From assembly GCA_964019425.1 (NCBI GenBank), contig OZ025842.1:124001-188000 (forward strand): 64,000 nucleotides of DNA, in the 5' to 3' direction. This document shows, piece after piece, positions 45,301 through 52,958 of this stretch. Within the stretch, counting starts at the first letter, position 1, and every line of letters begins with the position of its first letter. Source of the stretch: Flectonema sp. DT1601 (taxonomy: Eukaryota; Euglenozoa; Diplonemea; Diplonemida; Diplonemidae). A program made the position numbers and the translations under genes. The notes beneath the pieces are model-generated. The model searched no databases, was not told the origin of the DNA, and saw only the letters and a list, made by a program, of their open reading frames with translations.

Positions 45301-48300
45301 TTCAGTTTCTACAGGAAGCGGGATTGCAGGAGGAACTTGCTCAACTACTGGTGGAGTAATTCCGGCAACAAAAGAAAGCGCTGATCCTTTCTTAGATCCT
45401 GCAAGGTGTTGCAAGAAAGAAGTCTCTTTCGACAGAACTTCTTCAACAGCAGAATCACTCTCAGCTGCTAATTGTTCGATGACTGCCTTTAGTCCATCTT
45501 TGAACTTCAGGTACTCCTCATCACTTGCAGCAGAAGATTCGTTTACAAGTGCTTCAGCAAGTGTCTCACGGATACGACTTTCCTCACTCACCAAGAGGTC
45601 ACTCATGCGTGACTTCAATTGAGAACTGATGCTCAACAGTTCTTCATCTTCGCTAACCAACAGTTCATTGTACACTTTCGTCTGAACTGCTAATGTGATC
45701 ACAACACAACCATCAACAAAGTCACTGTGGTTCTTAGGACTCGAAGGAGCCTCACCAAATCCATCATCGACTAACGAAATACGAGCTGCTGATTCCTGTT
45801 CAATCAAATCATTCAAAACTTCATCACTGTCGATAACAGGAACACCAAGTCTTCCCTTGCTGATGAGGTTAATGGCAGTACCACTGCTCATCTCAGCAAC
45901 GTGTTCAAGCCATTTAGTCTTCTGTTCTCCACGTACAACTTCTGTCTCACCAATTAGAAATTCAATACCAGGAAGCTTCTGGTTTGTTGCCTCAGATACT
46001 TCTTTCAAGTTCTTAAGTTCAGTAGATTCCGTCTCAACTTCTTGTTGAGCAAGAACTTCAGTTGGTTTGCCGGTACTGACAAATGACAGAGACGATCCTT
46101 CCTTCATCTGAGAGACGTGTTCCAAATGTCTGAAACCAGTTTCAGTTTCTACAGGAAGCGGGATTGCAGGAGGAACTTGCTCAACTACTGGTGGAGTAAT
46201 TCCGGCAACAAAAGAAAGTGCTGATCCTTTCTTAGATCCTGCAAGGTGTTGCAAGAAAGAAGTCTCTTTCGACAGAACTTCTTCAACAGCAGAATCACTC
46301 TCAGCTGCTAATTGTTCGATGACTGCCTTTAGTCCATCTTTGAACTTCAGGTACTCCTCATCACTTGCAGCAGAAGATTCGTTTACAAGTGCTTCAGCAA
46401 GTGTCTCACGGATACGACTTTCCTCACTCACCAAGAGGTCACTCATGCGTGACTTCAATTGAGAACTGATGTTCAACAATTCTTCATCTTCGCTAACCAA
46501 CAGTTCGTTGTACACTTTCGTCTGAACTGCTAATGTGATCACAACACAACCATCAACAAAGTCACTGTGGTTCTTAGGACTCGAAGGAGCCTCACCAAAT
46601 CCATCATCGACTAACGAAATACGAGCTGCTGATTCCTGTTCAATCAGATCATTCAAAACTTCATCACTGTCGATAACAGGAACACCAAGTCTTCCCTTGC
46701 TGATGAGGTTAATGGCAGTACCACTGCTCATCTCAGCAACGTGTTCAAGCCATTTAGTCTTCTGTTCTCCACGTACAACTTCTGTCTCACCAATTAGAAA
46801 TTCAATACCAGGAAGCTTCTGGTTTGTTGCCTCAGATACTTCTTTCAAGTTCTTAAGTTCAGTAGATTCTGTCTCTACTTCTTGTTGAGCAAGAACTTCA
46901 GTTGGTTTGCCGGTACTGACAAATGACAGAGACGATCCTTCCTTCATCTGAGAGACGTGTTCCAAATGTCTGAAACCAGTTTCAGTTTCTACAGGAAGCG
47001 GGATTGCAGGAGGAACTTGCTCAACTACTGGTGGAGTAATTCCGGCAACAAAAGAAAGTGCTGATCCTTTCTTAGATCCTGCAAGGTGTTGCAAGAAAGA
47101 AGTCTCTTTCGACAGAACTTCTTCAACAGCAGAATCACTCTCAGCTGCTAATTGTTCGATGACTGCCTTTAGTCCATCTTTGAACTTCAGGTACTCCTCA
47201 TCACTTGCAGCAGAAGATTCGTTTACAAGTGCTTCAGCAAGTGTCTCACGGATACGACTTTCCTCACTCACCAAGAGGTCACTCATGCGTGACTTCAATT
47301 GAGAACTGATGTTCAACAATTCTTCATCTTCGCTAACCAACAGTTCGTTGTACACTTTCGTCTGAACTGCTAACGTGATCACAACACAACCATCAACAAA
47401 GTCACTGTGGTTCTTAGGACTCGAAGGAGCCTCACCAAATCCATCATCGACTAACGAAATACGAGCTGCTGATTCCTGTTCAATCAAATCATTCAAAACT
47501 TCATCACTGTCGATAACAGGAACACCAAGTCTTCCCTTGCTGATGAGGTTAATGGCAGCACCACTGCTCATCTCAGCAACGTGTTCAAGCCATTTAGTCT
47601 TCTGTTCTCCACGTACAACTTCTGTCTCACCAATTAGAAATTCAATACCAGGAAGCTTCTGGTTTGTTGCCTCAGATACTTCTTTCAAGTTCTTAAGTTC
47701 AGTAGATTCTGTCTCTACTTCTTGTTGAGCAAGAACTTCAGTTGGTTTGCCGGTACTGACAAATGACAGAGACGATCCTTCCTTCATCTGAGAGACGTGT
47801 TCCAAATGTCTGAAACCAGTTTCAGTTTCTACAGGAAGCGGGATTGCAGGAGGAACTTGCTCAACTACTGGTGGAGTAATTCCGGCAACAAAAGAAAGCG
47901 CTGATCCTTTCTTAGATCCTGCAAGGTGTTGCAAGAAAGAAGTCTCTTTCGACAGAACTTCTTCAACAGCAGAATCACTCTCAGCTGCTAATTGTTCGAT
48001 GACTGCCTTTAGTCCATCTTTGAACTTCAGGTACTCCTCATCACTTGCAGCAGAAGATTCGTTTACAAGTGCTTCAGCAAGTGTCTCACGGATACGACTT
48101 TCCTCACTCACCAAGAGGTCACTCATGCGTGACTTCAATTGAGAACTGATGTTCAACAATTCTTCATCTTCGCTAACCAACAGTTCGTTGTACACTTTCG
48201 TCTGAACTGCTAACGTGATCACAACACAACCATCAACAAAGTCACTGTGGTTCTTAGGACTCGAAGGAGCCTCACCAAATCCATCATCGACTAACGAAAT

Positions 48301-51300
48301 ACGAGCTGCTGATTCCTGTTCAATCAAATCATTCAAAACTTCATCACTGTCGATAACAGGAACACCAAGTCTTCCCTTGCTGATGAGGTTAATGGCAGCA
48401 CCACTGCTCATCTCAGCAACGTGTTCAAGCCATTTAGTCTTCTGTTCTCCACGTACAACTTCTGTCTCACCAATTAGAAATTCAATACCAGGAAGCTTCT
48501 GGTTTGTTGCCTCAGATACTTCTTTCAAGTTCTTAAGTTCAGTAGATTCTGTCTCTACTTCTTGTTGAGCAAGAACTTCAGTTGGTTTGCCGGTACTGAC
48601 AAATGACAGAGACGATCCTTCCTTCATCTGAGAGACGTGTTCCAAATGTCTGAAACCAGTTTCAGTTTCTACAGGAAGCGGGATTGCAGGAGGAACTTGC
48701 TCAACTACTGGTGGAGTAATTCCGGCAACAAAAGAAAGCGCTGATCCTTTCTTAGATCCTGCAAGGTGTTGCAAGAAAGAAGTCTCTTTCGACAGAACTT
48801 CTTCAACAGCAGAATCACTCTCAGCTGCTAATTGTTCGATGACTGCCTTTAGTCCATCTTTGAACTTCAGGTACTCCTCATCACTTGCAGCAGAAGATTC
48901 GTTTACAAGTGCTTCAGCAAGTGTCTCACGGATACGACTTTCCTCACTCACCAAGAGGTCACTCATGCGTGACTTCAATTGAGAACTGATGCTCAACAGT
49001 TCTTCATCTTCGCTAACCAACAGTTCATTGTACACTTTCGTCTGAACTGCTAATGTGATCACAACACAACCATCAACAAAGTCACTGTGGTTCTTAGGAC
49101 TCGAAGGAGCCTCACCAAATCCATCATCGACTAACGAAATACGAGCTGCTGATTCCTGTTCAATCAAATCATTCAAAACTTCATCACTGTCGATAACAGG
49201 AACACCAAGTCTTCCCTTGCTGATGAGGTTAATGGCAGTACCACTGCTCATCTCAGCAACGTGTTCAAGCCATTTAGTCTTCTGTTCTCCACGTACAACT
49301 TCTGTCTCACCAATTAGAAATTCAATACCAGGAAGCTTCTGGTTTGTTGCCTCAGATACTTCTTTCAAGTTCTTAAGTTCAGTAGATTCTGTCTCTACTT
49401 CTTGTTGAGCAAGAACTTCAGTTGGTTTGCCGGTACTGACAAATGACAGAGACGATCCTTCCTTCATCTGAGAGACGTGTTCCAAATGTCTGAAACCAGT
49501 TTCAGTTTCTACAGGAAGCGGGATTGCAGGAGGAACTTGCTCAACTACTGGTGGAGTAATTCCGGCAACAAAAGAAAGTGCTGATCCTTTCTTAGATCCT
49601 GCAAGGTGTTGCAAGAAAGAAGTCTCTTTCGACAGAACTTCTTCAACAGCAGAATCACTCTCAGCTGCTAATTGTTCGATGACTGCCTTTAGTCCATCTT
49701 TGAACTTCAGGTACTCCTCATCACTTGCAGCAGAAGATTCGTTTACAAGTGCTTCAGCAAGTGTCTCACGGATACGACTTTCCTCACTCACCAAGAGGTC
49801 ACTCATGCGTGACTTCAATTGAGAACTGATGTTCAACAATTCTTCATCTTCGCTAACCAACAGTTCGTTGTACACTTTCGTCTGAACTGCTAACGTGATC
49901 ACAACACAACCATCAACAAAGTCACTGTGGTTCTTAGGACTCGAAGGAGCCTCACCAAATCCATCATCGACTAACGAAATACGAGCTGCTGATTCCTGTT
50001 CAATCAGATCATTCAAAACTTCATCACTGTCGATAACAGGAACACCAAGTCTTCCCTTGCTGATGAGGTTAATGGCAGTACCACTGCTCATCTCAGCAAC
50101 GTGTTCAAGCCATTTAGTCTTCTGTTCTCCACGTACAACTTCTGTCTCACCAATTAGAAATTCAATACCAGGAAGCTTCTGGTTTGTTGCCTCAGATACT
50201 TCTTTCAAGTTCTTAAGTTCAGTAGATTCTGTCTCTACTTCTTGTTGAGCAAGAACTTCAGTTGGCTTTCCGGTACTGACAAATGACAGAGACGATCCTT
50301 CCTTCATCTGAGAGACGTGTTCCAAATGTCTGAAACCAGTTTCAGTTTCTACAGGAAGCGGGATTGCAGGAGGAACTTGCTCAACTACTGGTGGAGTAAT
50401 TCCGGCAACAAAAGAAAGTGCTGATCCTTTCTTAGATCCTGCAAGGTGTTGCAAGAAAGAAGTCTCTTTCGACAGAACTTCTTCAACAGCAGAATCACTC
50501 TCAGCTGCTAATTGTTCGATGACTGCCTTTAGTCCATCTTTGAACTTCAGGTACTCCTCATCACTTGCAGCAGAAGATTCGTTTACAAGTGCTTCAGCAA
50601 GTGTCTCACGGATACGACTTTCCTCACTCACCAAGAGGTCACTCATGCGTGACTTCAATTGAGAACTGATGCTCAACAGTTCTTCATCTTCGCTAACCAA
50701 CAGTTCATTGTACACTTTCGTCTGAACTGCTAATGTGATCACAACACAACCATCAACAAAGTCACTGTGGTTCTTAGGACTCGAAGGAGCCTCACCAAAT
50801 CCATCATCGATTAACGAAATACGAGCTGCTGATTCCTGTTCAATCAGATCATTCAAAACTTCATCACTGTCGATAACAGGAACACCAAGTCTTCCCTTGC
50901 TGATGAGGTTAATGGCAGTACCACTGCTCATCTCAGCAACGTGTTCAAGCCATTTAGTCTTCTGCTCTCCCAGTAATACTGCAGTATCTAGTTGGAGAGA
51001 ATGTTTTTGTAAGGCAGTTGTTTCATCTTCTTTAATTTTAATTATGTTCTTAGTACCAGAGAGGAACGATAATGCGGAACCTTCACTGAAAGAACTAACG
51101 TGATTCAAGTAAGGTAAGTCTTGTGCTGGTGACATATCTGAGTCTAATGTTTGAGTGATAGGTTCTACTACCGGTTGTTGAATGGTAGAAAGCAATGCAG
51201 TCTGACTTGTCTTAAATTCTGTTTGGATTCTTAAAAAGTTGTCACTTTCTGAATTGATGATTTCATTGAAAGTTGATGTCTGAAACTCTTGAAATAAAAC

Positions 51301-51762
51301 TAATGAATGACAGACGAACTTTAATTTATTTTCTCTGCTTGAAGGACTTTGCTGAATCTGATTAGATAAAGATGACCTAATAATTGATTCCTGTATAACT
51401 AGATCTTTGAATAATAAGTCATCAACACGAGGAGTGTCAGAAGGTAGTTCCTGTTTTGTAGATTCCGCAGACTGAGGTCTGTCTCTAATTGGTGATCCTT
51501 CTAAGTCTCTAAGGTATTGTTTCCTTCTAATAACTAAATGTGATCCGTTTTTAAGACCATTCTGTTCAGCAGTCATGTTGAGGTTCAGTGGAAGTAATCC
51601 GGATTTTCGTTTCTTCAATAATTCTGAAGGGTATTGAGGTTGACCAATTTTACGTAGAATCTCACTGTGAACGAAGTGCATTTCATCTGTTGGTGATACA
51701 GGAATGATTCTGATTGAGTTTAGAAGAGTGTCCCCCTCCTGACCAGATACTTTTATTAACAT
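36352..51762 (-). CDS. Giant 5,136-aa repeat protein with C-terminal FYVE-like zinc fingers
   Basis: One intronless reading frame. Residues 1-85 may be a ubiquitin-like fold (ends GLKNGSHLVIRRK). Residues about 110-240 are a decayed relative of the repeat. About 15.8 near-identical 280-aa repeats follow (about 265-4695), then two more short motifs (IASLGESSSSIGFLV, IANLGTGDAIGFLS). The tail has a WW-like patch (KERLFHYSNTATGKKSYFP). It ends in Cys pairs, CKKC and CNTCKG, then CKCC, and a FYVE-like NKHCRKCGFLCCKDC with a final VCTKC. FYVE fingers bind PI3P membranes, but the usual RHHCR is only partly kept. Start chosen at the ATG at 51762, before the conserved-looking MLIKVSGQEGD; upstream frame crosses an A run without ATG. 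A cytoskeletal or flagellar scaffold is a guess by analogy with giant repeat proteins of kinetoplastids. Confidence 0.88.
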   Translation of the reverse strand: MLIKVSGQEGDTLLNSIRIIPVSPTDEMHFVHSEILRKIGQPQYPSELLKKRKSGLLPLNLNMTAEQNGLKNGSHLVIRRKQYLRDLEGSPIRDRPQSAESTKQELPSDTPRVDDLLFKDLVIQESIIRSSLSNQIQQSPSSRENKLKFVCHSLVLFQEFQTSTFNEIINSESDNFLRIQTEFKTSQTALLSTIQQPVVEPITQTLDSDMSPAQDLPYLNHVSSFSEGSALSFLSGTKNIIKIKEDETTALQKHSLQLDTAVLLGEQKTKWLEHVAEMSSGTAINLISKGRLGVPVIDSDEVLNDLIEQESAARISLIDDGFGEAPSSPKNHSDFVDGCVVITLAVQTKVYNELLVSEDEELLSISSQLKSRMSDLLVSEESRIRETLAEALVNESSAASDEEYLKFKDGLKAVIEQLAAESDSAVEEVLSKETSFLQHLAGSKKGSALSFVAGITPPVVEQVPPAIPLPVETETGFRHLEHVSQMKEGSSLSFVSTGKPTEVLAQQEVETESTELKNLKEVSEATNQKLPGIEFLIGETEVVRGEQKTKWLEHVAEMSSGTAINLISKGRLGVPVIDSDEVLNDLIEQESAARISLVDDGFGEAPSSPKNHSDFVDGCVVITLAVQTKVYNELLVSEDEELLNISSQLKSRMSDLLVSEESRIRETLAEALVNESSAASDEEYLKFKDGLKAVIEQLAAESDSAVEEVLSKETSFLQHLAGSKKGSALSFVAGITPPVVEQVPPAIPLPVETETGFRHLEHVSQMKEGSSLSFVSTGKPTEVLAQQEVETESTELKNLKEVSEATNQKLPGIEFLIGETEVVRGEQKTKWLEHVAEMSSGTAINLISKGRLGVPVIDSDEVLNDLIEQESAARISLVDDGFGEAPSSPKNHSDFVDGCVVITLAVQTKVYNELLVSEDEELLSISSQLKSRMSDLLVSEESRIRETLAEALVNESSAASDEEYLKFKDGLKAVIEQLAAESDSAVEEVLSKETSFLQHLAGSKKGSALSFVAGITPPVVEQVPPAIPLPVETETGFRHLEHVSQMKEGSSLSFVSTGKPTEVLAQQEVETESTELKNLKEVSEATNQKLPGIEFLIGETEVVRGEQKTKWLEHVAEMSSGAAINLISKGRLGVPVIDSDEVLNDLIEQESAARISLVDDGFGEAPSSPKNHSDFVDGCVVITLAVQTKVYNELLVSEDEELLNISSQLKSRMSDLLVSEESRIRETLAEALVNESSAASDEEYLKFKDGLKAVIEQLAAESDSAVEEVLSKETSFLQHLAGSKKGSALSFVAGITPPVVEQVPPAIPLPVETETGFRHLEHVSQMKEGSSLSFVSTGKPTEVLAQQEVETESTELKNLKEVSEATNQKLPGIEFLIGETEVVRGEQKTKWLEHVAEMSSGAAINLISKGRLGVPVIDSDEVLNDLIEQESAARISLVDDGFGEAPSSPKNHSDFVDGCVVITLAVQTKVYNELLVSEDEELLNISSQLKSRMSDLLVSEESRIRETLAEALVNESSAASDEEYLKFKDGLKAVIEQLAAESDSAVEEVLSKETSFLQHLAGSKKGSALSFVAGITPPVVEQVPPAIPLPVETETGFRHLEHVSQMKEGSSLSFVSTGKPTEVLAQQEVETESTELKNLKEVSEATNQKLPGIEFLIGETEVVRGEQKTKWLEHVAEMSSGTAINLISKGRLGVPVIDSDEVLNDLIEQESAARISLVDDGFGEAPSSPKNHSDFVDGCVVITLAVQTKVYNELLVSEDEELLNISSQLKSRMSDLLVSEESRIRETLAEALVNESSAASDEEYLKFKDGLKAVIEQLAAESDSAVEEVLSKETSFLQHLAGSKKGSALSFVAGITPPVVEQVPPAIPLPVETETGFRHLEHVSQMKEGSSLSFVSTGKPTEVLAQQEVETESTELKNLKEVSEATNQKLPGIEFLIGETEVVRGEQKTKWLEHVAEMSSGTAINLISKGRLGVPVIDSDEVLNDLIEQESAARISLVDDGFGEAPSSPKNHSDFVDGCVVITLAVQTKVYNELLVSEDEELLSISSQLKSRMSDLLVSEESRIRETLAEALVNESSAASDEEYLKFKDGLKAVIEQLAAESDSAVEEVLSKETSFLQHLAGSKKGSALSFVAGITPPVVEQVPPAIPLPVETETGFRHLEHVSQMKEGSSLSFVSTGKPTEVLAQQEVETESTELKNLKEVSEATNQKLPGIEFLIGETEVVRGEQKTKWLEHVAEMSSGTAINLISKGRLGVPVIDSDEVLNDLIEQESAARISLVDDGFGEAPSSPKNHSDFVDGCVVITLAVQTKVYNELLVSEDEELLNISSQLKSRMSDLLVSEESRIRETLAEALVNESSAASDEEYLKFKDGLKAVIEQLAAESDSAVEEVLSKETSFLQHLAGSKKGSALSFVAGITPPVVEQVPPAIPLPVETETGFRHLEHVSQMKEGSSLSFVSTGKPTEVLAQQEVETESTELKNLKEVSEATNQKLPGIEFLIGETEVVRGEQKTKWLEHVAEMSSGTAINLISKGRLGVPVIDSDEVLNDLIEQESAARISLVDDGFGEAPSSPKNHSDFVDGCVVITLAVQTKVYNELLVSEDEELLNISSQLKSRMSDLLVSEESRIRETLAEALVNESSAASDEEYLKFKDGLKAVIEQLAAESDSAVEEVLSKETSFLQHLAGSKKGSALSFVAGITPPVVEQVPPAIPLPVETETGFRHLEHVSQMKEGSSLSFVSTGKPTEVLAQQEVETESTELKNLKEVSEATNQKLPGIEFLIGETEVVRGEQKTKWLEHVAEMSSGTAINLISKGRLGVPVIDSDEVLNDLIEQESAARISLVDDGFGEAPSSPKNHSDFVDGCVVITLAVQTKVYNELLVSEDEELLNISSQLKSRMSDLLVSEESRIRETLAEALVNESSAASDEEYLKFKDGLKAVIEQLAAESDSAVEEVLSKETSFLQHLAGSKKGSALSFVAGITPPVVEQVPPAIPLPVETETGFRHLEHVSQMKEGSSLSFVSTGKPTEVLAQQEVETESTELKNLKEVSEATNQKLPGIEFLIGETEVVRGEQKTKWLEHVAEMSSGTAINLISKGRLGVPVIDSDEVLNDLIEQESAARISLVDDGFGEAPSSPKNHSDFVDGCVVITLAVQTKVYNELLVSEDEELLNISSQLKSRMSDLLVSEESRIRETLAEALVNESSAASDEEYLKFKDGLKAVIEQLAAESDSAVEEVLSKETSFLQHLARSKKGSALSFVAGITPPVVEQVPPAIPLPVETETGFRHLEHVSQMKEGSSLSFVSTGKPTEVLAQQEVETESTELKNLKEVSEATNQKLPGIEFLIGETEVVRGEQKTKWLEHVAEMSSGTAINLISKGRLGVPVIDSDEVLNDLIEQESAARISLVDDGFGEAPSSPKNHSDFVDGCVVITLAVQTKVYNELLVSEDEELLNISSQLKSRMSDLLVSEESRIRETLAEALVNESSAASDEEYLKFKDGLKAVIEQLAAESDSAVEEVLSKETSFLQHLAGSKKGSALSFVAGITPPVVEQVPPAIPLPVETETGFRHLEHVSQMKEGSSLSFVSTGKPTEVLAQQEVETESTELKNLKEVSEATNQKLPGIEFLIGETEVVRGEQKTKWLEHVAEMSSGTAINLISKGRLGVPVIDSDEVLNDLIEQESAARISLVDDGFGEAPSSPKNHSDFVDGCVVITLAVQTKVYNELLVSEDEELLNISSQLKSRMSDLLVSEESRIRETLAEALVNESSAASDEEYLKFKDGLKAVIEQLAAESDSAVEEVLSKETSFLQHLARSKKGSALSFVAGITPPVVEQVPPAIPLPVETETGFRHLEHVSQMKEGSSLSFVSTGKPTEVLAQQEVETESTELKNLKEVSEATNQKLPGIEFLIGETEVVRGEQKTKWLEHVAEMSSGTAINLISKGRLGVPVIDSDEVLNDLIEQESAARISLVDDGFGEAPSSPKNHSDFVDGCVVITLAVQTKVYNELLVSEDEELLNISSQLKSRMSDLLVSEESRIRETLAEALVNESSAASDEEYLKFKDGLKAVIEQLAAESDSAVEEVLSKETSFLQHLAGSKKGSALSFVAGITPPVVEQVPPAIPLPVETETGFRHLEHVSQMKEGSSLSFVSTGKPTEVLAQQEVETESTELKNLKEVSEATNQKLPGIEFLIGETEVVRGEQKTKWLEHVAEMSSGTAINLISKGRLGVPVIDSDEVLNDLIEQESAARISLVDDGFGEAPSSPKNHSDFVDGCVVITLAVQTKVYNELLVSEDEELLNISSQLKSRMSDLLVSEESRIRETLAEALVNESSAASDEEYLKFKDGLKAVIEQLAAESDSAVEEVLSKETSFLQHLAGSKKGSALSFVAGITPPVVEQVPPAIPLPVETETGFRHLEHVSQMKEGSSLSFVSTGKPTEVLAQQEVETESTELKNLKEVSEATNQKLPGIEFLIGETEVVRGEQKTKWLEHVAEMSSGAAINLISKGRLGVPVIDSDEVLNDFIEQESAARISLVDDGFGEAPSSPKNHSDFVDGCVVITLAVQTKVYNELLVSEDEELLNISSQLKSRMSDLLVSEESRIRETLAEALVNESSAASDEEYLKFKDGLKAVIEQLAAESDSAVEEVLSKETSFLQHLAGSKKGSALSFVAGITPPVVEQVPPAIPLPVETETGFRHLEHVSQMKEGSSLSFVKGVDANSYEEETSLKPSSDDEELKSNIENVKYIASLGESSSSIGFLVSNDGVHIVSDVTPDVVVVKDVNKNLTHIANLGTGDAIGFLSAKESCKTRVQIKPKCEETFEELRARSAYEQGILKSLWMGKENSLVREIESESCNCGFEKCEIRRQSLSDKVDYTRWIANTKGFTNLWTRKKIKTSIVEFISNKLTISQEQACCKEWIVKFHKKERLFHYSNTATGKKSYFPSKEVESLTKCSHPDLERVIISDKFRKSINRILNEQIEAYESYQLKKAAKKLVVLDPEKLVEKALQSGAWAEKTAIGGSKVYYIPRKGKGLEKKWKKDFAPFLIAHQQDKSRQKFGDFATPYCKKCDRHFALPPPRWECNTCKGEVWQPATGVKASHCKCCENDISKSKHFNKHCRKCGFLCCKDCTEQEMPLVSMGWSGLTQLTVCTKCGNK
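37679..50970 (-). repeat. 840-bp coding tandem repeat, about 15.8 copies
   Basis: The 840-bp unit (280 codons) recurs in exact register from 37681, with unit starts every 840 bp to 50281, and the last copy breaks off at about 50970. Copies differ by only a few bases each. Recurrent variant sites include the Gly/Arg codon near 40360 and 42040, Thr/Ala, Asn/Ser and Lys/Arg-like silent and coding changes. Each unit contains four short motifs of the form hLxHVxxxxxGxAhxFh, so the unit is itself built from smaller repeats. Confidence 0.98.
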
Positions 51763-51905
51763 TTTGTAAAAACACGCTGTTGGAAGATGTGGTTCATATA
51801 AATTGAAAAAAAAATTGGAATTTAATAAAATTTTCGTATGTGTACAGAAAGGTATAGAAATATCCTTTTTTTTTTTTTTTTTTTTTTCGACAAAAAAATT
51901 TTTTT

Positions 51906-52658
51906 TCACAGGAATGTGAGTTCTTTTTGTTTCCGTCGTAGCTCTAAACGAGCATTCATATTTTCAACTTCTTCCGTTTGTCGTCGTTGTTTTTCTTTTT
52001 GGGATTCGTCTTTCCACTGCGCTTGATCAAGTTTAAGAAGCCTATCGACTGCTACTTCTTTCATTAATTGTCGTTCTCTTGATTCAGCATGCATTCTCTC
52101 GTAATTCTGAAATTCTCTCATTACCTTAAACTTCGCATTGTCAAGTAGCTCTCTGTGTCCTTCTGACAAGATCCAATCCTGTTCATCTTCTAAGTGATAA
52201 ATTGCTTTTTGAGTTTGATATTCCCCGTGTAGGCGAACCTTATAACGGTATTGAGTGTTTATTATGGAGGATCTGAATTCAGATTTTAATTTCCGACGTT
52301 GTCCTTCTTCGTCTAATTCAAGTACCTTTTCTTTTCCTTCACGTTCTGCTTCAAGGAGTCCGACTAAGACTTTCATGCGCTTCTCTTCACTGATGCGTTT
52401 CTTCGCAATGCGATCTTCCTTTTCAAGAGTTTTTAATTCTCTTTGAAAACTCAGGACTCGGATTTCTCCTCCAATCATTCCACCATCATCATATTCTTCT
52501 GTTTGTTCATTTTTTACAATTTTTTTCGACCTCGTCTTTGTGTGTCGTTCTCTATTAACTGACACGCCCATGTCTCGCAATTGTTTCACCAGGTCATCAT
52601 ATTGCTCACTTGGTCCATGACAACTATGATGAGTCCCTTCAAGGTAAAGTGATGTCAT
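51906..52658 (-). CDS. Coiled-coil protein of unknown function
   Basis: A 250-aa protein, highly charged and helical from about residue 60 to the end (for example LEKEDRIAKKRISEEKRMK and QKEKQRRQTEEVENMNARLE). It is rich in Glu, Lys, Arg and Gln with few Pro or Gly, as in long coiled coils. The first 40 residues include YDDLVKQLRDMGVSVNRER, which may be a separate short motif. I do not recognise a family. The ATG at 52658 overlaps a minimal upstream ATG-TGA (listed separately). The stop lies 143 bp before the start of the giant repeat gene, the shortest gap on that side, but no functional link follows from this. Confidence 0.72.
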   Translation of the reverse strand: MTSLYLEGTHHSCHGPSEQYDDLVKQLRDMGVSVNRERHTKTRSKKIVKNEQTEEYDDGGMIGGEIRVLSFQRELKTLEKEDRIAKKRISEEKRMKVLVGLLEAEREGKEKVLELDEEGQRRKLKSEFRSSIINTQYRYKVRLHGEYQTQKAIYHLEDEQDWILSEGHRELLDNAKFKVMREFQNYERMHAESRERQLMKEVAVDRLLKLDQAQWKDESQKEKQRRQTEEVENMNARLELRRKQKELTFL

Positions 52659-52663
52659 CACAT
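52656..52663 (-). promoter_or_regulatory. Minimal ATG-TGA uORF overlapping the start codon
   Basis: On the transcribed strand the sequence ATGTGATG contains a start codon directly followed by a stop, and the stop shares bases with the ATG of the coiled-coil gene. It lies after the acceptor-like ACATCAG, so it should be in the mature mRNA. Such start-stop elements can lower or tune initiation. Confidence 0.45.
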
Positions 52664-52958
52664 TTAGTCTGATGTTGTTAGTGAGTTGATAAAAGAAAAT
52701 AAAAAGCTTATTTAACCAAGTCCAGTCACTACAGTAGTCATAATCTCTTTGTGTATCCTTGTAAAGAGATATGTTTAGATGAGGGTGAAAAAAGTTAATT
52801 TCTAATTTGTTGGAAGTGACAACACTGCCGACCGACGAATATCGCGGCAGTCATGAAAAGAAATAAAACCTTCAGCAGGTTCTCATATGTTAGATAGGTC
52901 TCACTGATAACAGAAAGCCTCACTACGAAATCAATTCTAATAACAATCAGAAGAACAG

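Noticed and set aside
37679-50970. Array as a CRISPR or satellite
   Set aside because: The unit is 840 bp, fully coding and in one frame, with no spacer-repeat alternation.
38135-51103. Plus-strand ORFs of about 117 codons repeated every 840 bp inside the array
   Set aside because: They are the opposite-strand shadow of the repeat and vary exactly with it. No gene elsewhere in the window is on the plus strand.
51763-51909. N-terminal extension of the giant protein
   Set aside because: It has no ATG and encodes a Lys run from a homopolymer; it also abuts the stop of the upstream gene.
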